64,000 nt of DNA from contig NZ_SIUB01000008.1 of assembly GCF_004310425.1 (NCBI RefSeq), positions 1 through 64,000 of the forward strand, written 5' to 3'. A program made the position numbers and the translations under genes. Source of the stretch: Hansschlegelia quercus. GTDB lineage: Bacteria > Pseudomonadota > Alphaproteobacteria > Rhizobiales > Methylopilaceae. The first letter of the stretch is position 1; every line of letters starts with the position of its first letter. The notes beneath the pieces are model-generated. The model saw only the letters and a list, made by a program, of their open reading frames with translations, did no database searches and had not been told where the DNA came from. Below, piece after piece: positions 1-8,051 of the stretch.

Positions 1-2
1 AA

Positions 3-50
3 ATGCCGTGCGTGGAGCGCCGGGCGACCGGCAACTACTCTACCCCCTGA
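3..50 (+). CDS. Possible leader peptide in element A (15 aa)
   Basis: ATG at 3 followed by codons ending VERRATGNYSTP and a TGA. The same frame and C-terminal residues occur in element B, where the peptide is 26 aa. The last codons and the stop lie inside the hairpin. No ribosome binding site can be judged because the window begins two bases upstream, and the true start may lie outside. Whether the peptide is translated is inference, resting only on frame conservation between two copies that are nearly identical anyway. Confidence 0.25.
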   Translation: MPCVERRATGNYSTP

Positions 51-153
51 CGGTGGCCCGGCGCTCCCGCGCTTCCCGCCTGAACGAGACCCTCGCTGTT
101 TGACCAAAGCTGGACAAGGGCTTTCCGGGCCGCCGGAGGATGTCGCGCGTCCG
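11..153 (+). repeat. Intergenic element, copy A (hairpin, mini-ORF 3' end and two conserved downstream blocks)
   Basis: Positions 11-74 match the reverse complement of 39273-39335 with one substitution (39) and one extra base. TTTGACCAAAGC at 99-110 matches 39220-39231, and 125-153 matches 39176-39204 with two differences. A perfect 12-bp stem (14-25 with 56-67) is extended inward by ACCG/CGGT (27-30 with 51-54) after a single mismatch, leaving a 20-nt loop that holds the TGA of the mini-ORF at 3-50. The sequence between the conserved blocks has diverged, which argues for selection or a modular repeat. I do not recognise the family. The next gene on this strand is the PHB depolymerase, about 290 nt downstream. 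Confidence 0.7.
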
Positions 154-174
154 GGTTCCTGCGCTTGATATTGG

Positions 175-221
175 GACGCCCCCTCACCCTTACCCTCTCC
201 CGCAAGCGGGAGAGGGGCGTC
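175..221 (+). repeat. Palindromic intergenic repeat (TCTCCCGCAAGCGGGAGA type)
   Basis: Nested palindrome: outer arms GACGCC/GGCGTC, inner arms CTCTCCCGC/GCGGGAGAG. Related copies lie between dnaN and recF (10242-10280 inverted, 10311-10352). It is a short dispersed hairpin repeat of the REP/MITE type with no coding content. Confidence 0.75.
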
Positions 222-445
222 AACGTCGCGCTATATGATCTCTAGACGCCGGCAGCGGCTGGATGAGGGGCCTTGGCGTATAACTCCACCGTCATCCCGG
301 CTTGTCCCCGGACGACGACGGAGGAGCAGGCGCGAGAAGCGCTCCGCCCCTCGCCGCCTTCCGGTCCTAAGGCGGCATTGACGCGCGGCGCTTTAGGCGG
401 AATCGTTCGGCCCTGTTGCGACGCAACATCGACAGGGATGAAGCG
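222..445. other. Non-coding stretch upstream of phaZ
   Basis: Part of a 400-nt stretch without a convincing gene between element A and phaZ. It contains a fragment of a second dispersed repeat family at about 289-315 (GTCATCCCGGCTTGTCC followed by CCGG), better preserved at 39041-39161. No promoter could be assigned with confidence. Confidence 0.5.
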
Positions 446-2161
446 ATGCCGCGTAAAAAGAAGGCTGCTGGGATCGGCGAATTCGGCGGCGCGCCCGAGG
501 TCGCGGATTGGGGCGGCTCGCTGACCTCGATGCCGCTTTACTGGATGTTCGAGGCGACGCAGGCCTCGCTCGGGCCCGCCCGCGCGCTCGCCGACGCCGG
601 CAAGCTCTACTTCAAGAACCCGGTCAATCCGGCGTCCCACACCGAATGGGGCCGCAAGGTCGGGGCGATGTGCGAGGTGTTCGAGCGCGCCACCCGCCGC
701 TACGGCAAGCCCGAATTCGGCATCGAATCCGTGCTGTGGCGGGGCGAGCGCGTCGCCGTCAGTCAGGAGGTCGTCTGGCGGCGCCCATTCTGCGACCTGA
801 TCCGCTTCAACCGCGCGCTCCGGCCGGGCGTCGCGAAGCAGCCGAAGCTGCTGATCGTCGCTCCCATGTCCGGCCATTACGCCACGCTGCTGCGCGGCAC
901 GGTCGAGGCCATGCTGCCCGATCACGAGGTCTACATCACCGACTGGACCGACGCCCGGCTGGTGCCGCTCTCGGAAGGCTCCTTCGATCTCGACGACTAC
1001 ATCGACTATCTGATCTCGATCTTCCATTTCATGCGCGGCGAATGCCACGTGATGGCGGTGTGTCAGCCGGCCGTTCCGGTGCTCGCTGCCGTGGCGCGGA
1101 TGGAGGCCGAGGGCGATCCCTATTCGCCGCGCTCCATGACGCTGATGGGCGGTCCGATCGACACCCGCGAAAACCCGACCGCGGTGAACCAGGTCGCGAT
1201 CGATCGCGGCACCGAGTGGTTCCAGCGCAACGTCGTCACCATGGTGCCGTGGCCCCACCCCGGCGCGATGCGGCAGGTCTATCCGGGCTTCCTGCAGCTC
1301 ACCGGCTTCGTGAGCATGAATTTCGACCGGCACGTCAGCGCGCATAAGGAGTTCTTCCAGCACCTCGTCGACGGCGACGGCGACGGCGCCGAAAAGCACC
1401 GCGAGTTCTATGACGAGTACCTCGCCGTGATGGACCTCACCGCCGAGTTCTACCTGCAGACGGTCGACACCGTGTTCGTGCGCCAGGCGCTGCCCAAGGG
1501 AGAGATGACCCATCGCGGCAAGCCGGTCGATTGCTCGAAGATAAAGAGCTGCGCGCTCATGACCGTCGAAGGCGAGCGCGACGACATCTCCGGCGTCGGC
1601 CAGACCAGCGCCGCGCACACGCTCTGCACGGGCCTCAGCGACGACAAGCGCGTTCACTACCTGCAGGAGCGCGTGGGCCATTACGGCGTGTTCAACGGCT
1701 CGCGTTTCCGCGCGGAGATCGCGCCGCGCATCCGCGACTTCATCCGCTGGAACGAGCCCGCAGCGCAGAAGGCGCCGGCGCCCGCAAAGCGCCCGGCCGA
1801 GTCCGGCGGCGTCTCCTCGGCCGAGGAGACGGCGGCCGGCCCGCTCGTGACCGGCTCGGCGACCAAGACGCAGGTCCGCGCCAAGCCTTCAGCTCCAAAG
1901 GCGGCGGCCTCGAAGCCATCGCGGAAGCCGGCCGCGCGCGGCGGCAAGGCTTCCGCGCCGGCCGACGACCTGACCCGCATCACCGGCGTCGGGCCGAAGA
2001 TCCAGAGCCAGTTGAACGAGGCCGGCATCTTCCATTTCTGGCAGATCGCCAAGCTCTCCGCCGCCGAGATCCGCGCGCTCGAGGAGCGGTTCAGCCCGCC
2101 CGGACGCATCACGCGCGACAAATGGGTGGAGCAAGCGGAAAGGTTGACACACGCCGACTAA
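446..2161 (+). CDS. phaZ: Intracellular polyhydroxyalkanoate depolymerase with C-terminal HhH-like domain
   Basis: 571 aa. Residues about 28-430 match the intracellular PHB depolymerase family (PhaZ), which hydrolyses cytoplasmic PHB granules to 3-hydroxybutyrate oligomers or monomers. The cysteine nucleophile sits in VMAVCQPAVP (C206), and the C-terminal GHYGVFNGSRF motif supplies the likely catalytic His. Residues 435-505 are a low-complexity Ala/Pro/Lys linker. Residues 506-571 (TRITGVGPKIQSQL onward) form a helix-hairpin-helix-like domain that the family usually lacks. ATG 446 (MPRKKK) was preferred to the in-frame ATG at 416 because the basic N-terminus and the family alignment begin there. 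phaA, phaB and phaR lie 30 kb away. Confidence 0.93.
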   Translation: MPRKKKAAGIGEFGGAPEVADWGGSLTSMPLYWMFEATQASLGPARALADAGKLYFKNPVNPASHTEWGRKVGAMCEVFERATRRYGKPEFGIESVLWRGERVAVSQEVVWRRPFCDLIRFNRALRPGVAKQPKLLIVAPMSGHYATLLRGTVEAMLPDHEVYITDWTDARLVPLSEGSFDLDDYIDYLISIFHFMRGECHVMAVCQPAVPVLAAVARMEAEGDPYSPRSMTLMGGPIDTRENPTAVNQVAIDRGTEWFQRNVVTMVPWPHPGAMRQVYPGFLQLTGFVSMNFDRHVSAHKEFFQHLVDGDGDGAEKHREFYDEYLAVMDLTAEFYLQTVDTVFVRQALPKGEMTHRGKPVDCSKIKSCALMTVEGERDDISGVGQTSAAHTLCTGLSDDKRVHYLQERVGHYGVFNGSRFRAEIAPRIRDFIRWNEPAAQKAPAPAKRPAESGGVSSAEETAAGPLVTGSATKTQVRAKPSAPKAAASKPSRKPAARGGKASAPADDLTRITGVGPKIQSQLNEAGIFHFWQIAKLSAAEIRALEERFSPPGRITRDKWVEQAERLTHAD

Positions 2162-2214
2162 GGGCTTCCCGACACAGCGCGAAGGTGTTTTGGCGGCGTC
2201 GCTTGCCCTGAAGG

Positions 2215-2237
2215 CTCCCAGGACAAAAAATTGGGAG
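2215..2237. other. Short inverted repeat CTCCCA...TGGGAG
   Basis: Six-base arms (2215-2220 and 2232-2237) around an A-rich 11-nt loop, just downstream of phaZ and upstream of the EF-hand gene. It could be a weak terminator for phaZ or an operator for the downstream gene; the sequence does not decide. Confidence 0.3.
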
Positions 2238-2364
2238 TGAGCGGTTTTCTTATGAGCCTTTTATACAATATGAGGACGCAGATAAGCGGGCTTCGGACCG
2301 TCAAGAGCGGATGCGAGCAAGCTTAGGTCGTTTCTAGTCCTTATTATTAGAGAAAGACTCCAAG

Positions 2365-2766
2365 ATGAAGCTCTCCCTCAAGGCCGGCGCCGCGATCACC
2401 GCTTTCGTCTTCGCCGCTTCCCCCGTCCTCGCCGCATCCGGCGCCGACGCCCTCAAGGCGCTCAACAAGGACAATGACGATTCTCTCGAGATCGCCGAGG
2501 TTATCCACGCCGGCGCCACGACCTTCACCGCGATCAACCCGGACGGCGACACGACGCTCGAGAGCGGCGAGACGAAGGGGCGTCTGACGGAGAAGGACTG
2601 GGCGCGCGCCAACAAGGACGGCGATCAGACGCTCGAAATGGACGAGTGGCTCAAGATCCTCCGCACCCGCTTCAAGCGCGCAGACGCCAATAAGGACGGC
2701 AAGCTGACCGCCGCGGAGCTCGACTCCAAGGCCGGCCAGGGCGTCCTCGTGATGATTATGAAGTGA
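2365..2766 (+). CDS. Exported EF-hand calcium-binding protein
   Basis: 133 aa. A cleavable signal peptide is visible (basic start, hydrophobic AAITAFVFAASPVLAA), so the mature protein is probably periplasmic. Four EF-hand-like loops follow: NKDNDDSLEIAEV, NPDGDTTLESGE, NKDGDQTLEMDEW and ADANKDGKLTAAEL, the last two closest to the DxDxDG pattern. A Ca2+-binding or sensing role is inferred from the motif; no partner is apparent. An AT-richer 200-nt leader precedes it, suggesting its own promoter, and a hairpin at 2790-2815 follows. Confidence 0.85.
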   Translation: MKLSLKAGAAITAFVFAASPVLAASGADALKALNKDNDDSLEIAEVIHAGATTFTAINPDGDTTLESGETKGRLTEKDWARANKDGDQTLEMDEWLKILRTRFKRADANKDGKLTAAELDSKAGQGVLVMIMK

Positions 2767-2789
2767 CCTCGGACGCGACCCCGAAAACG

Positions 2790-2820
2790 GCCCGCGTCGT
2801 CTCCACGGCGCGGGCTTCTC
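2790..2820 (+). terminator. Hairpin after the EF-hand gene
   Basis: GCCCGCG (2790-2796) pairs with CGCGGGC (2809-2815), followed by TTCTC. The T-run is weak. The structure touches the TTG start of the next gene, so it may be an attenuating intercistronic hairpin rather than a full terminator. Confidence 0.4.
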
Positions 2821-2821
2821 A

Positions 2822-3565
2822 TTGACCATTCGGATCGCATTCTCCGATTGGCGCCCCGCAATCCGGCCGCTGGCGCCGGGTCAAGCGGCGGCCGCCGTCG
2901 GCGACGTCCACGGGCAGGACGATCTGTTCGGCGCGCTGCTCAACGCGCTGGCCGACGATCTCGCTTCGCGCAGCGCCGCGCCCGTGATCGTCCAGCTCGG
3001 CGACCTCGTCGACCGCGGGACAGGCTCTATCGACGCGCTTCGGCGGGCGCAGCGTGGCCTGCCCGGCATCTCGTTCGTGACGCTCATGGGCAATCACGAG
3101 GACTGCCTGCTCCGCGCCCTCGGGGATGACGAGGACGACGCGCTCCGCTGGTTCAACTGCGGCGGCGCGACGACGCTAGCCCAGCTAGGGCTCAGCCCGG
3201 ATGACACAGATTGGCGCGAGCGCTTACGGTCCGGCGTCGGCGACGAAACGCTCGACTGGGTCGCGCGCCTGCCCACTGCTCACCGGATCGGCGACCTGCT
3301 GTTCGTCCACGCCGGCATCGACCCTGAAACGCCGCTTGTCGCGCAGGACGCCACGACGATGATGTGGGTCCGCGGCCCGTTCCTCGACAGCGACGGGCCC
3401 TACCCGGAAGGCGTTGCGGTGATCCACGGACACACGCCGCAGAAGAAGGTCGAACTTCGCCACCCCCACCGCGTCAATCTCGATACCGGAGCGTTCCGTT
3501 CGGGCGTCCTGTCGGCGCTGATGATCGCCGGCGACCGCATGCGCCTCGCGCAGGCCGTCCGCTGA
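2822..3565 (+). CDS. Calcineurin-like metallophosphatase (PP1-like serine/threonine phosphatase fold)
   Basis: 247 aa. The metal-ligand motifs of the calcineurin-like phosphoesterase family appear in order: GDVHGQ (residues about 27-32), GDLVDRG (about 60), GNHED (about 90) and later FVHAGI and GHTPQ. It resembles bacterial PrpA/ApaH-type enzymes that remove phosphate from proteins or nucleotides; the substrate cannot be read from sequence. The TTG start at 2822 lacks a good ribosome binding site, so the N-terminus is uncertain, but no ATG exists upstream of the first motif. regB follows 77 nt downstream on the same strand. Confidence 0.85.
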   Translation: MTIRIAFSDWRPAIRPLAPGQAAAAVGDVHGQDDLFGALLNALADDLASRSAAPVIVQLGDLVDRGTGSIDALRRAQRGLPGISFVTLMGNHEDCLLRALGDDEDDALRWFNCGGATTLAQLGLSPDDTDWRERLRSGVGDETLDWVARLPTAHRIGDLLFVHAGIDPETPLVAQDATTMMWVRGPFLDSDGPYPEGVAVIHGHTPQKKVELRHPHRVNLDTGAFRSGVLSALMIAGDRMRLAQAVR

Positions 3566-3642
3566 ACCGGCCGCACTTGTCTCGCGTCGGCGCGGCGACA
3601 TAGGGTCCGGCTCCGTCATATCGCCGACGCTTAAGGCCTCTC

Positions 3643-4992
3643 TTGGACTTCGACCGCCCTCCCGACCGGATGCTCGCGCAGCGGCATCTGAGGCTCGACA
3701 CGCTGGTTCGGCTGCGCTGGCTCGCCGTGGCGGGGCAGAGCTGCGCGGTGGTCGTGGTCCATGCGGCCCTCGACGCGCCATTGCCGATCGCGTTCTGCCT
3801 CGCGGTGATCGCCTGCTCGGCGGCGCTGAACGTCGCCGCCCGACTGCTTTATCCGATCACCTATCGCCTGAACGCCAATGCCGCCGGCCTGCTGCTCGGC
3901 TACGACATCCTCCAGCTCGCGGCGCTGCTTTATCTCACGGGCGGGCTGGAAAATCCGTTCTCGATCCTGTTCCTCGCCCCTGTGATGATCTCGGCGACGG
4001 CGCTGCCGCCGCTGACGACCGCCATGCTCGGCGCCGCGGTCGGGAGCTTCGCGACGCTGCTCGCCCTCCGCCACCTGCCGCTGCCATGGCCGGGCTCGCA
4101 GTCGATTGACCTGCCCTTCCTCTACGTCACCGGCGTCTGGGTCGCCCTGATGCTCGCGCTCGGCTTCATCGGCGTCTACGCCTGGCGCGTGGCCGAGGAG
4201 GCGCGCGAGCTGAGCCAGGCGCTCGCCGCGACTGAGCTGGTGCTCGCCCGCGAGCAGCATCTTTCCGCGCTCGACGGGCTCGCCGCGGCCGCCGCCCACG
4301 AGCTCGGCACGCCGCTCGCGACCATCGCGCTTGTCGCCAAGGAGCTCGAACGCGCGCTGACGCCGGGCCCGCATGAGGAGGACCTCAAGCTGCTGCGCGA
4401 GCAGGTCGCCCGATGCCGTGAGATCCTGAGAACGCTGACCTCGCTTGACGAAGGTGGCGCTCCGTTCGAGACGCTCGCGATGCGCGAACTGCTTGAGGAG
4501 ATCGCGGCGCCGCACCGCAATTTCGGCGTCGCGCTCGACATCCGGTCGGAGGGCGATGCTCGCAACGAGCCGGTCTGGCCGCGCAATCCGAGCGTGCTCT
4601 ACGGGCTCGGCAATCTCGTCGAGAACGCCGTCGACTTCGCGGGCTCGAAGGTCACGCTCGTCGCGCGCTGGACGGACGACCGCATCGACGTCGACATCGG
4701 CGATGATGGGCCGGGCTTCGCCGCCGACATCATAGGACGGCTTGGAGAGCCCTATGTTTCGACCCGCGCCGCGGGACGCGACGCGCCATCGGAGGCCGGA
4801 GGGCTCGGCCTGGGCTTCTTCATCGCCAAGACGCTGCTGGAGCGATCCGGCGCGCAGGTCTCGCTGTCGAACGCCGCCCTGCCCGATCACGGCGCGCGGA
4901 TCCGCATCGTGTGGCCGCGCGCCCGCCTGGCGTCCGGGCCGGAGACCAGCCTGGTCGGCCTTGATCGCGCGGCCCCGTCCGCGGCCACTTGA
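3643..4992 (+). CDS. regB: Redox-sensing histidine kinase, RegB/PrrB/ActS family
   Basis: 449 aa. Several N-terminal membrane segments (about 24-180) include the RegB quinone-binding signature GGLENPF (100-106). The dimerisation domain carries the phospho-acceptor H219 in AAAHELGTPLA, and the redox-active cysteine equivalent is C258 in REQVARCREIL. A HATPase domain follows (NLVENAVDFA, DDGPGF, GLGLGFFIAKTLLE). In this family the kinase represses or activates energy metabolism, CO2 and nitrogen fixation genes through the response regulator RegA. The usual regA neighbour is absent; rpsT follows. The TTG start is preceded by AAGG at proper spacing; ATG 3670 is an alternative. Confidence 0.93.
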   Translation: MDFDRPPDRMLAQRHLRLDTLVRLRWLAVAGQSCAVVVVHAALDAPLPIAFCLAVIACSAALNVAARLLYPITYRLNANAAGLLLGYDILQLAALLYLTGGLENPFSILFLAPVMISATALPPLTTAMLGAAVGSFATLLALRHLPLPWPGSQSIDLPFLYVTGVWVALMLALGFIGVYAWRVAEEARELSQALAATELVLAREQHLSALDGLAAAAAHELGTPLATIALVAKELERALTPGPHEEDLKLLREQVARCREILRTLTSLDEGGAPFETLAMRELLEEIAAPHRNFGVALDIRSEGDARNEPVWPRNPSVLYGLGNLVENAVDFAGSKVTLVARWTDDRIDVDIGDDGPGFAADIIGRLGEPYVSTRAAGRDAPSEAGGLGLGFFIAKTLLERSGAQVSLSNAALPDHGARIRIVWPRARLASGPETSLVGLDRAAPSAAT

Positions 4993-5118
4993 TCGTTGAC
5001 GGATGAGGCCCGGCTTGATAGGTGACCGGCTCTCGCGGCCGGCTTGAGAATTCCGCCGCTCGTGCTTTTGACGGCAGCGCCCACAGCCGCGGCCGAATAC
5101 TCTTTGAGGATCGCACCC

Positions 5119-5388
5119 ATGGCCAACACGCCGTCGGCCAAGAAGGCCGCCCGAAAGATCGCCCGCCGAACCATCGTGAACGGCGCGCGCCGCTCGCGCG
5201 TCCGCACCTTCCTTCGCAAGGTCGAAGAGGCGTTGGCCTCCGGCAAGGCGGACGACGCCCGTTCGGCGCTCGCCGCCGCGGAGCCGGAGATCATGCGCGC
5301 CGCCCAGAAGGGCGTGCTGCACAAGAACACCGCCTCTCGCAAGGTGTCCCGCCTCGCGGCCCGGGTGCGCGCGCTTTCCGCCGCCTGA
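5119..5388 (+). CDS. rpsT: 30S ribosomal protein S20
   Basis: 89 aa, canonical length. The lysine/arginine-rich helix [18 protein letters not shown], the following [19 protein letters not shown] and [13 protein letters not shown] are diagnostic of S20, which binds 16S rRNA in the small subunit. ATG 5119 has GAGGA 9 nt upstream; longer in-frame starts lack family similarity. It is followed by an excellent rho-independent terminator, so it forms a single-gene unit. rpsT next to dnaA is a common arrangement in alphaproteobacteria. Confidence 0.97.
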   Translation: MANTPSAKKAARKIARRTIVNGARRSRVRTFLRKVEEALASGKADDARSALAAAEPEIMRAAQKGVLHKNTASRKVSRLAARVRALSAA

Positions 5389-5413
5389 TATATCTCTTTC
5401 ATGACGGTTGAAG

Positions 5414-5437
5414 ACCCGGCCTCGCGCCGGGTTTTTT
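5414..5437 (+). terminator. Rho-independent terminator of rpsT
   Basis: ACCCGGC (5414-5420) and GCCGGGT (5426-5432) form a stem with a 5-nt loop, followed by an uninterrupted run of T. Confidence 0.93.
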
Positions 5438-6077
5438 CGTTTGTGGCGCCGGCGCGACTGGCATGTGAGCGTTTTTACGGATGCTGAATCCGGCTTGACT
5501 CGCAAAAAGCGGCCGCCCGCAACCTCTGCGAGTCTACATGACGTTTCCGATCATGGAAAACCATTTATTATCAATAGCTTGCTCCTTAGACGCGGACACG
5601 GGGTTGGAATCCGCCGAGCAACGTGCCCGACTCGACGGAGCCTCGAAAAAGAATCTTTCCACGCATTTTTCGGCCACAGCCGATCTTCGAGCGGGCACAA
5701 ATTTGCTGGCTATGCAGGGTTTTGCTGCGATGCCCGAAATGGCGCCGCGGGGGATGTTCGAAGCCGCTCGGAGCGCCCCGAATCGATTCCGCGAAAACGG
5801 GCCATTGCGCCGTCCGGAGCCGCTGGCTATCGTCTGACCCATGGAGAGCGCGGCACTAATTTCTTCCGTCTGAAGAGTTTATGCGCCGACCTCCTGATGT
5901 AATCCCAAGTTGTGACGAATGCGATCAGGCGGGCGAAAGCTCGCCGGCGGGGTCTCTGCTGCGCCCCTGACGATCACGTTCTTCGCTCTGCTCGGGTCGC
6001 GTAGCGAGTACATCTTCGGGGTTCCCTTTAGCGAACTGAACGGGGCGCCGCCCTTCGCGGGCTGCGATTGGATCTTG
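5438..6077. other. Low-coding gap between rpsT and the rhodanese/dnaA unit; candidate origin or regulatory region
   Basis: About 640 nt with no ORF showing family features. It contains an AT-rich patch (CATTTATTATCAATAG, about 5571-5586) and several T- or A-runs unlike the surrounding DNA. A degenerate DnaA-box-like string (CTTTCCACG near 5665) is present, but no perfect TTWTNCACA. Its place just upstream of dnaA makes it a candidate oriC or dnaA control region. The opposing 100-aa ORFs here (5538-5837 and its antisense) look accidental. Confidence 0.4.
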
Positions 6078-6521
6078 ATGTCTTCTTCTATGTCGGCCTA
6101 TGCGGGGGACGTGACGCCTCAGGACGCCTGGGCGACGCTTGAAGGCGACGAGGCTTCGGCGCTGGTCGACGTCCGCACCGTTGCGGAATGGACCTTCGTC
6201 GGCGTGCCGGAGCTCGGCGACGTGGGCAAGCGCGCCCTGCTGAAGGAATGGCAGAGCTACCCGTCGGGGCAGGTCGACGCCGCCTTCGTCGACAAGGTCG
6301 GTTCGGAGCTTTCGGCCGCGGGCCTCTCGAAGGACGCGCCGGTCTTCTTCCTCTGCCGCAGCGGCGCCCGCAGTCAGGCCGCCGCGGCGGCGATGGCGGC
6401 CGCAGGCTGGAGCCGCTGCTTCAACGTCGTCGGAGGCTTCGAAGGGCCGCCGAACGCCGAGCGTCATCGGGGATCGACCGCCGGCTGGAAGGCCGACGGC
6501 CTTCCCTGGTCGCAGTCCTGA
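6078..6521 (+). CDS. Rhodanese-domain protein
   Basis: 147 aa. Single rhodanese domain with DVRT near residue 30 and the active-site loop LCRSGARSQAAA carrying the catalytic cysteine that forms a persulfide during sulfur transfer. The C-terminal GGFEGPP..RGSTAGWKADGLPW is typical of alphaproteobacterial single-domain rhodaneses. The cytoplasmic sulfur donor and acceptor are unknown. ATG 6078 (MSSSMSAYAGDV) was chosen; ATG 6090 is possible, and the longer frame from 5919 has no family support. The gene ends 51 nt before dnaA on the same strand and may share a promoter with it. Confidence 0.88.
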   Translation: MSSSMSAYAGDVTPQDAWATLEGDEASALVDVRTVAEWTFVGVPELGDVGKRALLKEWQSYPSGQVDAAFVDKVGSELSAAGLSKDAPVFFLCRSGARSQAAAAAMAAAGWSRCFNVVGGFEGPPNAERHRGSTAGWKADGLPWSQS

Positions 6522-6572
6522 CGCCTCCTTCGCTTCACTCCTTCTGACCGTCGAGCCTTCCGGAGAATTTTC

Positions 6573-8039
6573 ATGTCCGTTTCGCAGTCGGCAGCGCGCT
6601 CTGGCGGTTATCTCGGGACTGAGGATCGCGACGGTCGCGACCCAGCCTGGGAGACGGTCAGCCAGCGGTTGCGCGCCGAATATGGCGAGGACGTCTATAC
6701 GAGCTGGTTCACGCGGATCGTCCTCGACCGGATCGAGGATGGGGCGGCGTTCCTGACCGTGCCCACGCGCTTCCTGAAGTCGTGGATCCAGGCCCATTAC
6801 GCCGAGCGCATCGCCGCCGTCTTCGCCGAGAGCGATCCGCGGGTGGCCCGCGTATCGATCGGCGTCAGGGTCGCGGCGCCCAAGCTCTCGACCCCGCCGC
6901 GCGATTCCGTCATCGCAGTCCCGGTCCCCGAGGCGCTCGGCGCCCGCACGGGCAGCGCCGTCGTGGCGCCGTTCCCGCGGGTCGACGCCAATCGGCTGGC
7001 GGGTTCGCCGCTCGACCGGCGACTGACCTTCGACACCTTCCATTCCGGCCGCTCGAATGCGCTCGCTTTCGCGGCCGCTCGCCAGATCGCCGAAGCCCGG
7101 CCCGGCGACCCGGTCGCGTTCAATCCTCTGGTGATCCACGCGGCCGTCGGCCTCGGCAAGACCCATCTGCTGCAGGCGACCGCGCACGCCGCCGAGGCGA
7201 CCGGCCGGCGCGTGACCTATCTGACCGCCGAGAAGTTCATGTTCGACTTCGTGGCGTCGCTGCGCGCCCAGACCGCGCTCGCCTTCAAGGAGCGGCTCCG
7301 CGCCATCGACGTGCTGATCATCGACGATCTGCAGTTCCTGCAGGGCAAGACCGTGCAGCAGGAGTTCGGCCACACGCTGAACGCGCTGCTCGACGGCCGC
7401 CAGCAGGTGATCGTGGCGGCCGACCGCGCGCCGGCCGAACTCGAGGCGATCGACGAGCGCCTACGCTCGCGCCTCGCCGGCGGACTGACGCTTGAGATGG
7501 GCGGCCTCGACGAGGAGCTCCGGGCCAAGATCCTGGAGATGCGGATCGCCGCGGCGAAGCTCGCCCATCCCCGCTTCGACGCGCCGGCCGAGGTCGTCGC
7601 CTATGTCGCCCGCACCGTCACCGCCAACGGCCGCGACCTCGACGGCGCCGTGAACCGGCTGATCGCCCACAACACGCTGAGCAACGCCCCCATCACGGTC
7701 GAGATGGCGGAGGCCGCTTTGCGCGACCTCGTGCGGCAGGTCGAGCCGAAGCGCGTGAAGATCGAGGAGATCCAGCGCATCGTCGCGCGGCACTATCAGG
7801 TCAGCCGCGCCGACATCCTGTCCTCGCGCCGGACCCAGACGGTGGTGCGGCCGCGCCAGATCGCGATGTATCTGGCGAAGCAGCTCACCCTGCGCTCGCT
7901 TCCCGAGATCGGCCGCCGCTTCGGCGGGCGCGACCACACCACGGTGCTTCACGCGGTCCGCAAGATCGACGAGCTCGTGAAGGGCAGCCCCACGCTCGCG
8001 GACGAGGTGGATCTGCTGAAGCGCATGCTTCTGGAGTGA
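6573..8039 (+). CDS. dnaA: Chromosomal replication initiator protein DnaA
   Basis: 488 aa. Domain I (about 24-95, [21 protein letters not shown]) mediates DnaB/self contacts, followed by a linker. The AAA+ domain III begins near 148 with the P-loop VGLGKTH (192-198) and Walker B IIDDLQF (249-255). The C-terminal domain IV contains the DnaA-box recognition signature [13 protein letters not shown]. It binds and opens the origin in its ATP form. GGAG lies 10 nt before the ATG. The expected downstream neighbour dnaN is separated by mscS on the opposite strand. Confidence 0.98.
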   Translation: MSVSQSAARSGGYLGTEDRDGRDPAWETVSQRLRAEYGEDVYTSWFTRIVLDRIEDGAAFLTVPTRFLKSWIQAHYAERIAAVFAESDPRVARVSIGVRVAAPKLSTPPRDSVIAVPVPEALGARTGSAVVAPFPRVDANRLAGSPLDRRLTFDTFHSGRSNALAFAAARQIAEARPGDPVAFNPLVIHAAVGLGKTHLLQATAHAAEATGRRVTYLTAEKFMFDFVASLRAQTALAFKERLRAIDVLIIDDLQFLQGKTVQQEFGHTLNALLDGRQQVIVAADRAPAELEAIDERLRSRLAGGLTLEMGGLDEELRAKILEMRIAAAKLAHPRFDAPAEVVAYVARTVTANGRDLDGAVNRLIAHNTLSNAPITVEMAEAALRDLVRQVEPKRVKIEEIQRIVARHYQVSRADILSSRRTQTVVRPRQIAMYLAKQLTLRSLPEIGRRFGGRDHTTVLHAVRKIDELVKGSPTLADEVDLLKRMLLE

Positions 8040-8051
8040 TTCTCTAAGCGT

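Noticed and set aside
242-1681. Long minus-strand ORF opposite phaZ
   Set aside because: His/Arg/Asp-rich antisense shadow typical of high-G+C genes; no family features.
3631-5505. 624-codon minus-strand ORF opposite regB and rpsT
   Set aside because: Spans two real genes and a terminator on the other strand; composition of an antisense shadow.
5538-5837. 99-codon ORF in the rpsT-dnaA gap
   Set aside because: No ribosome binding site, no family pattern, and an equally long ORF on the opposite strand.
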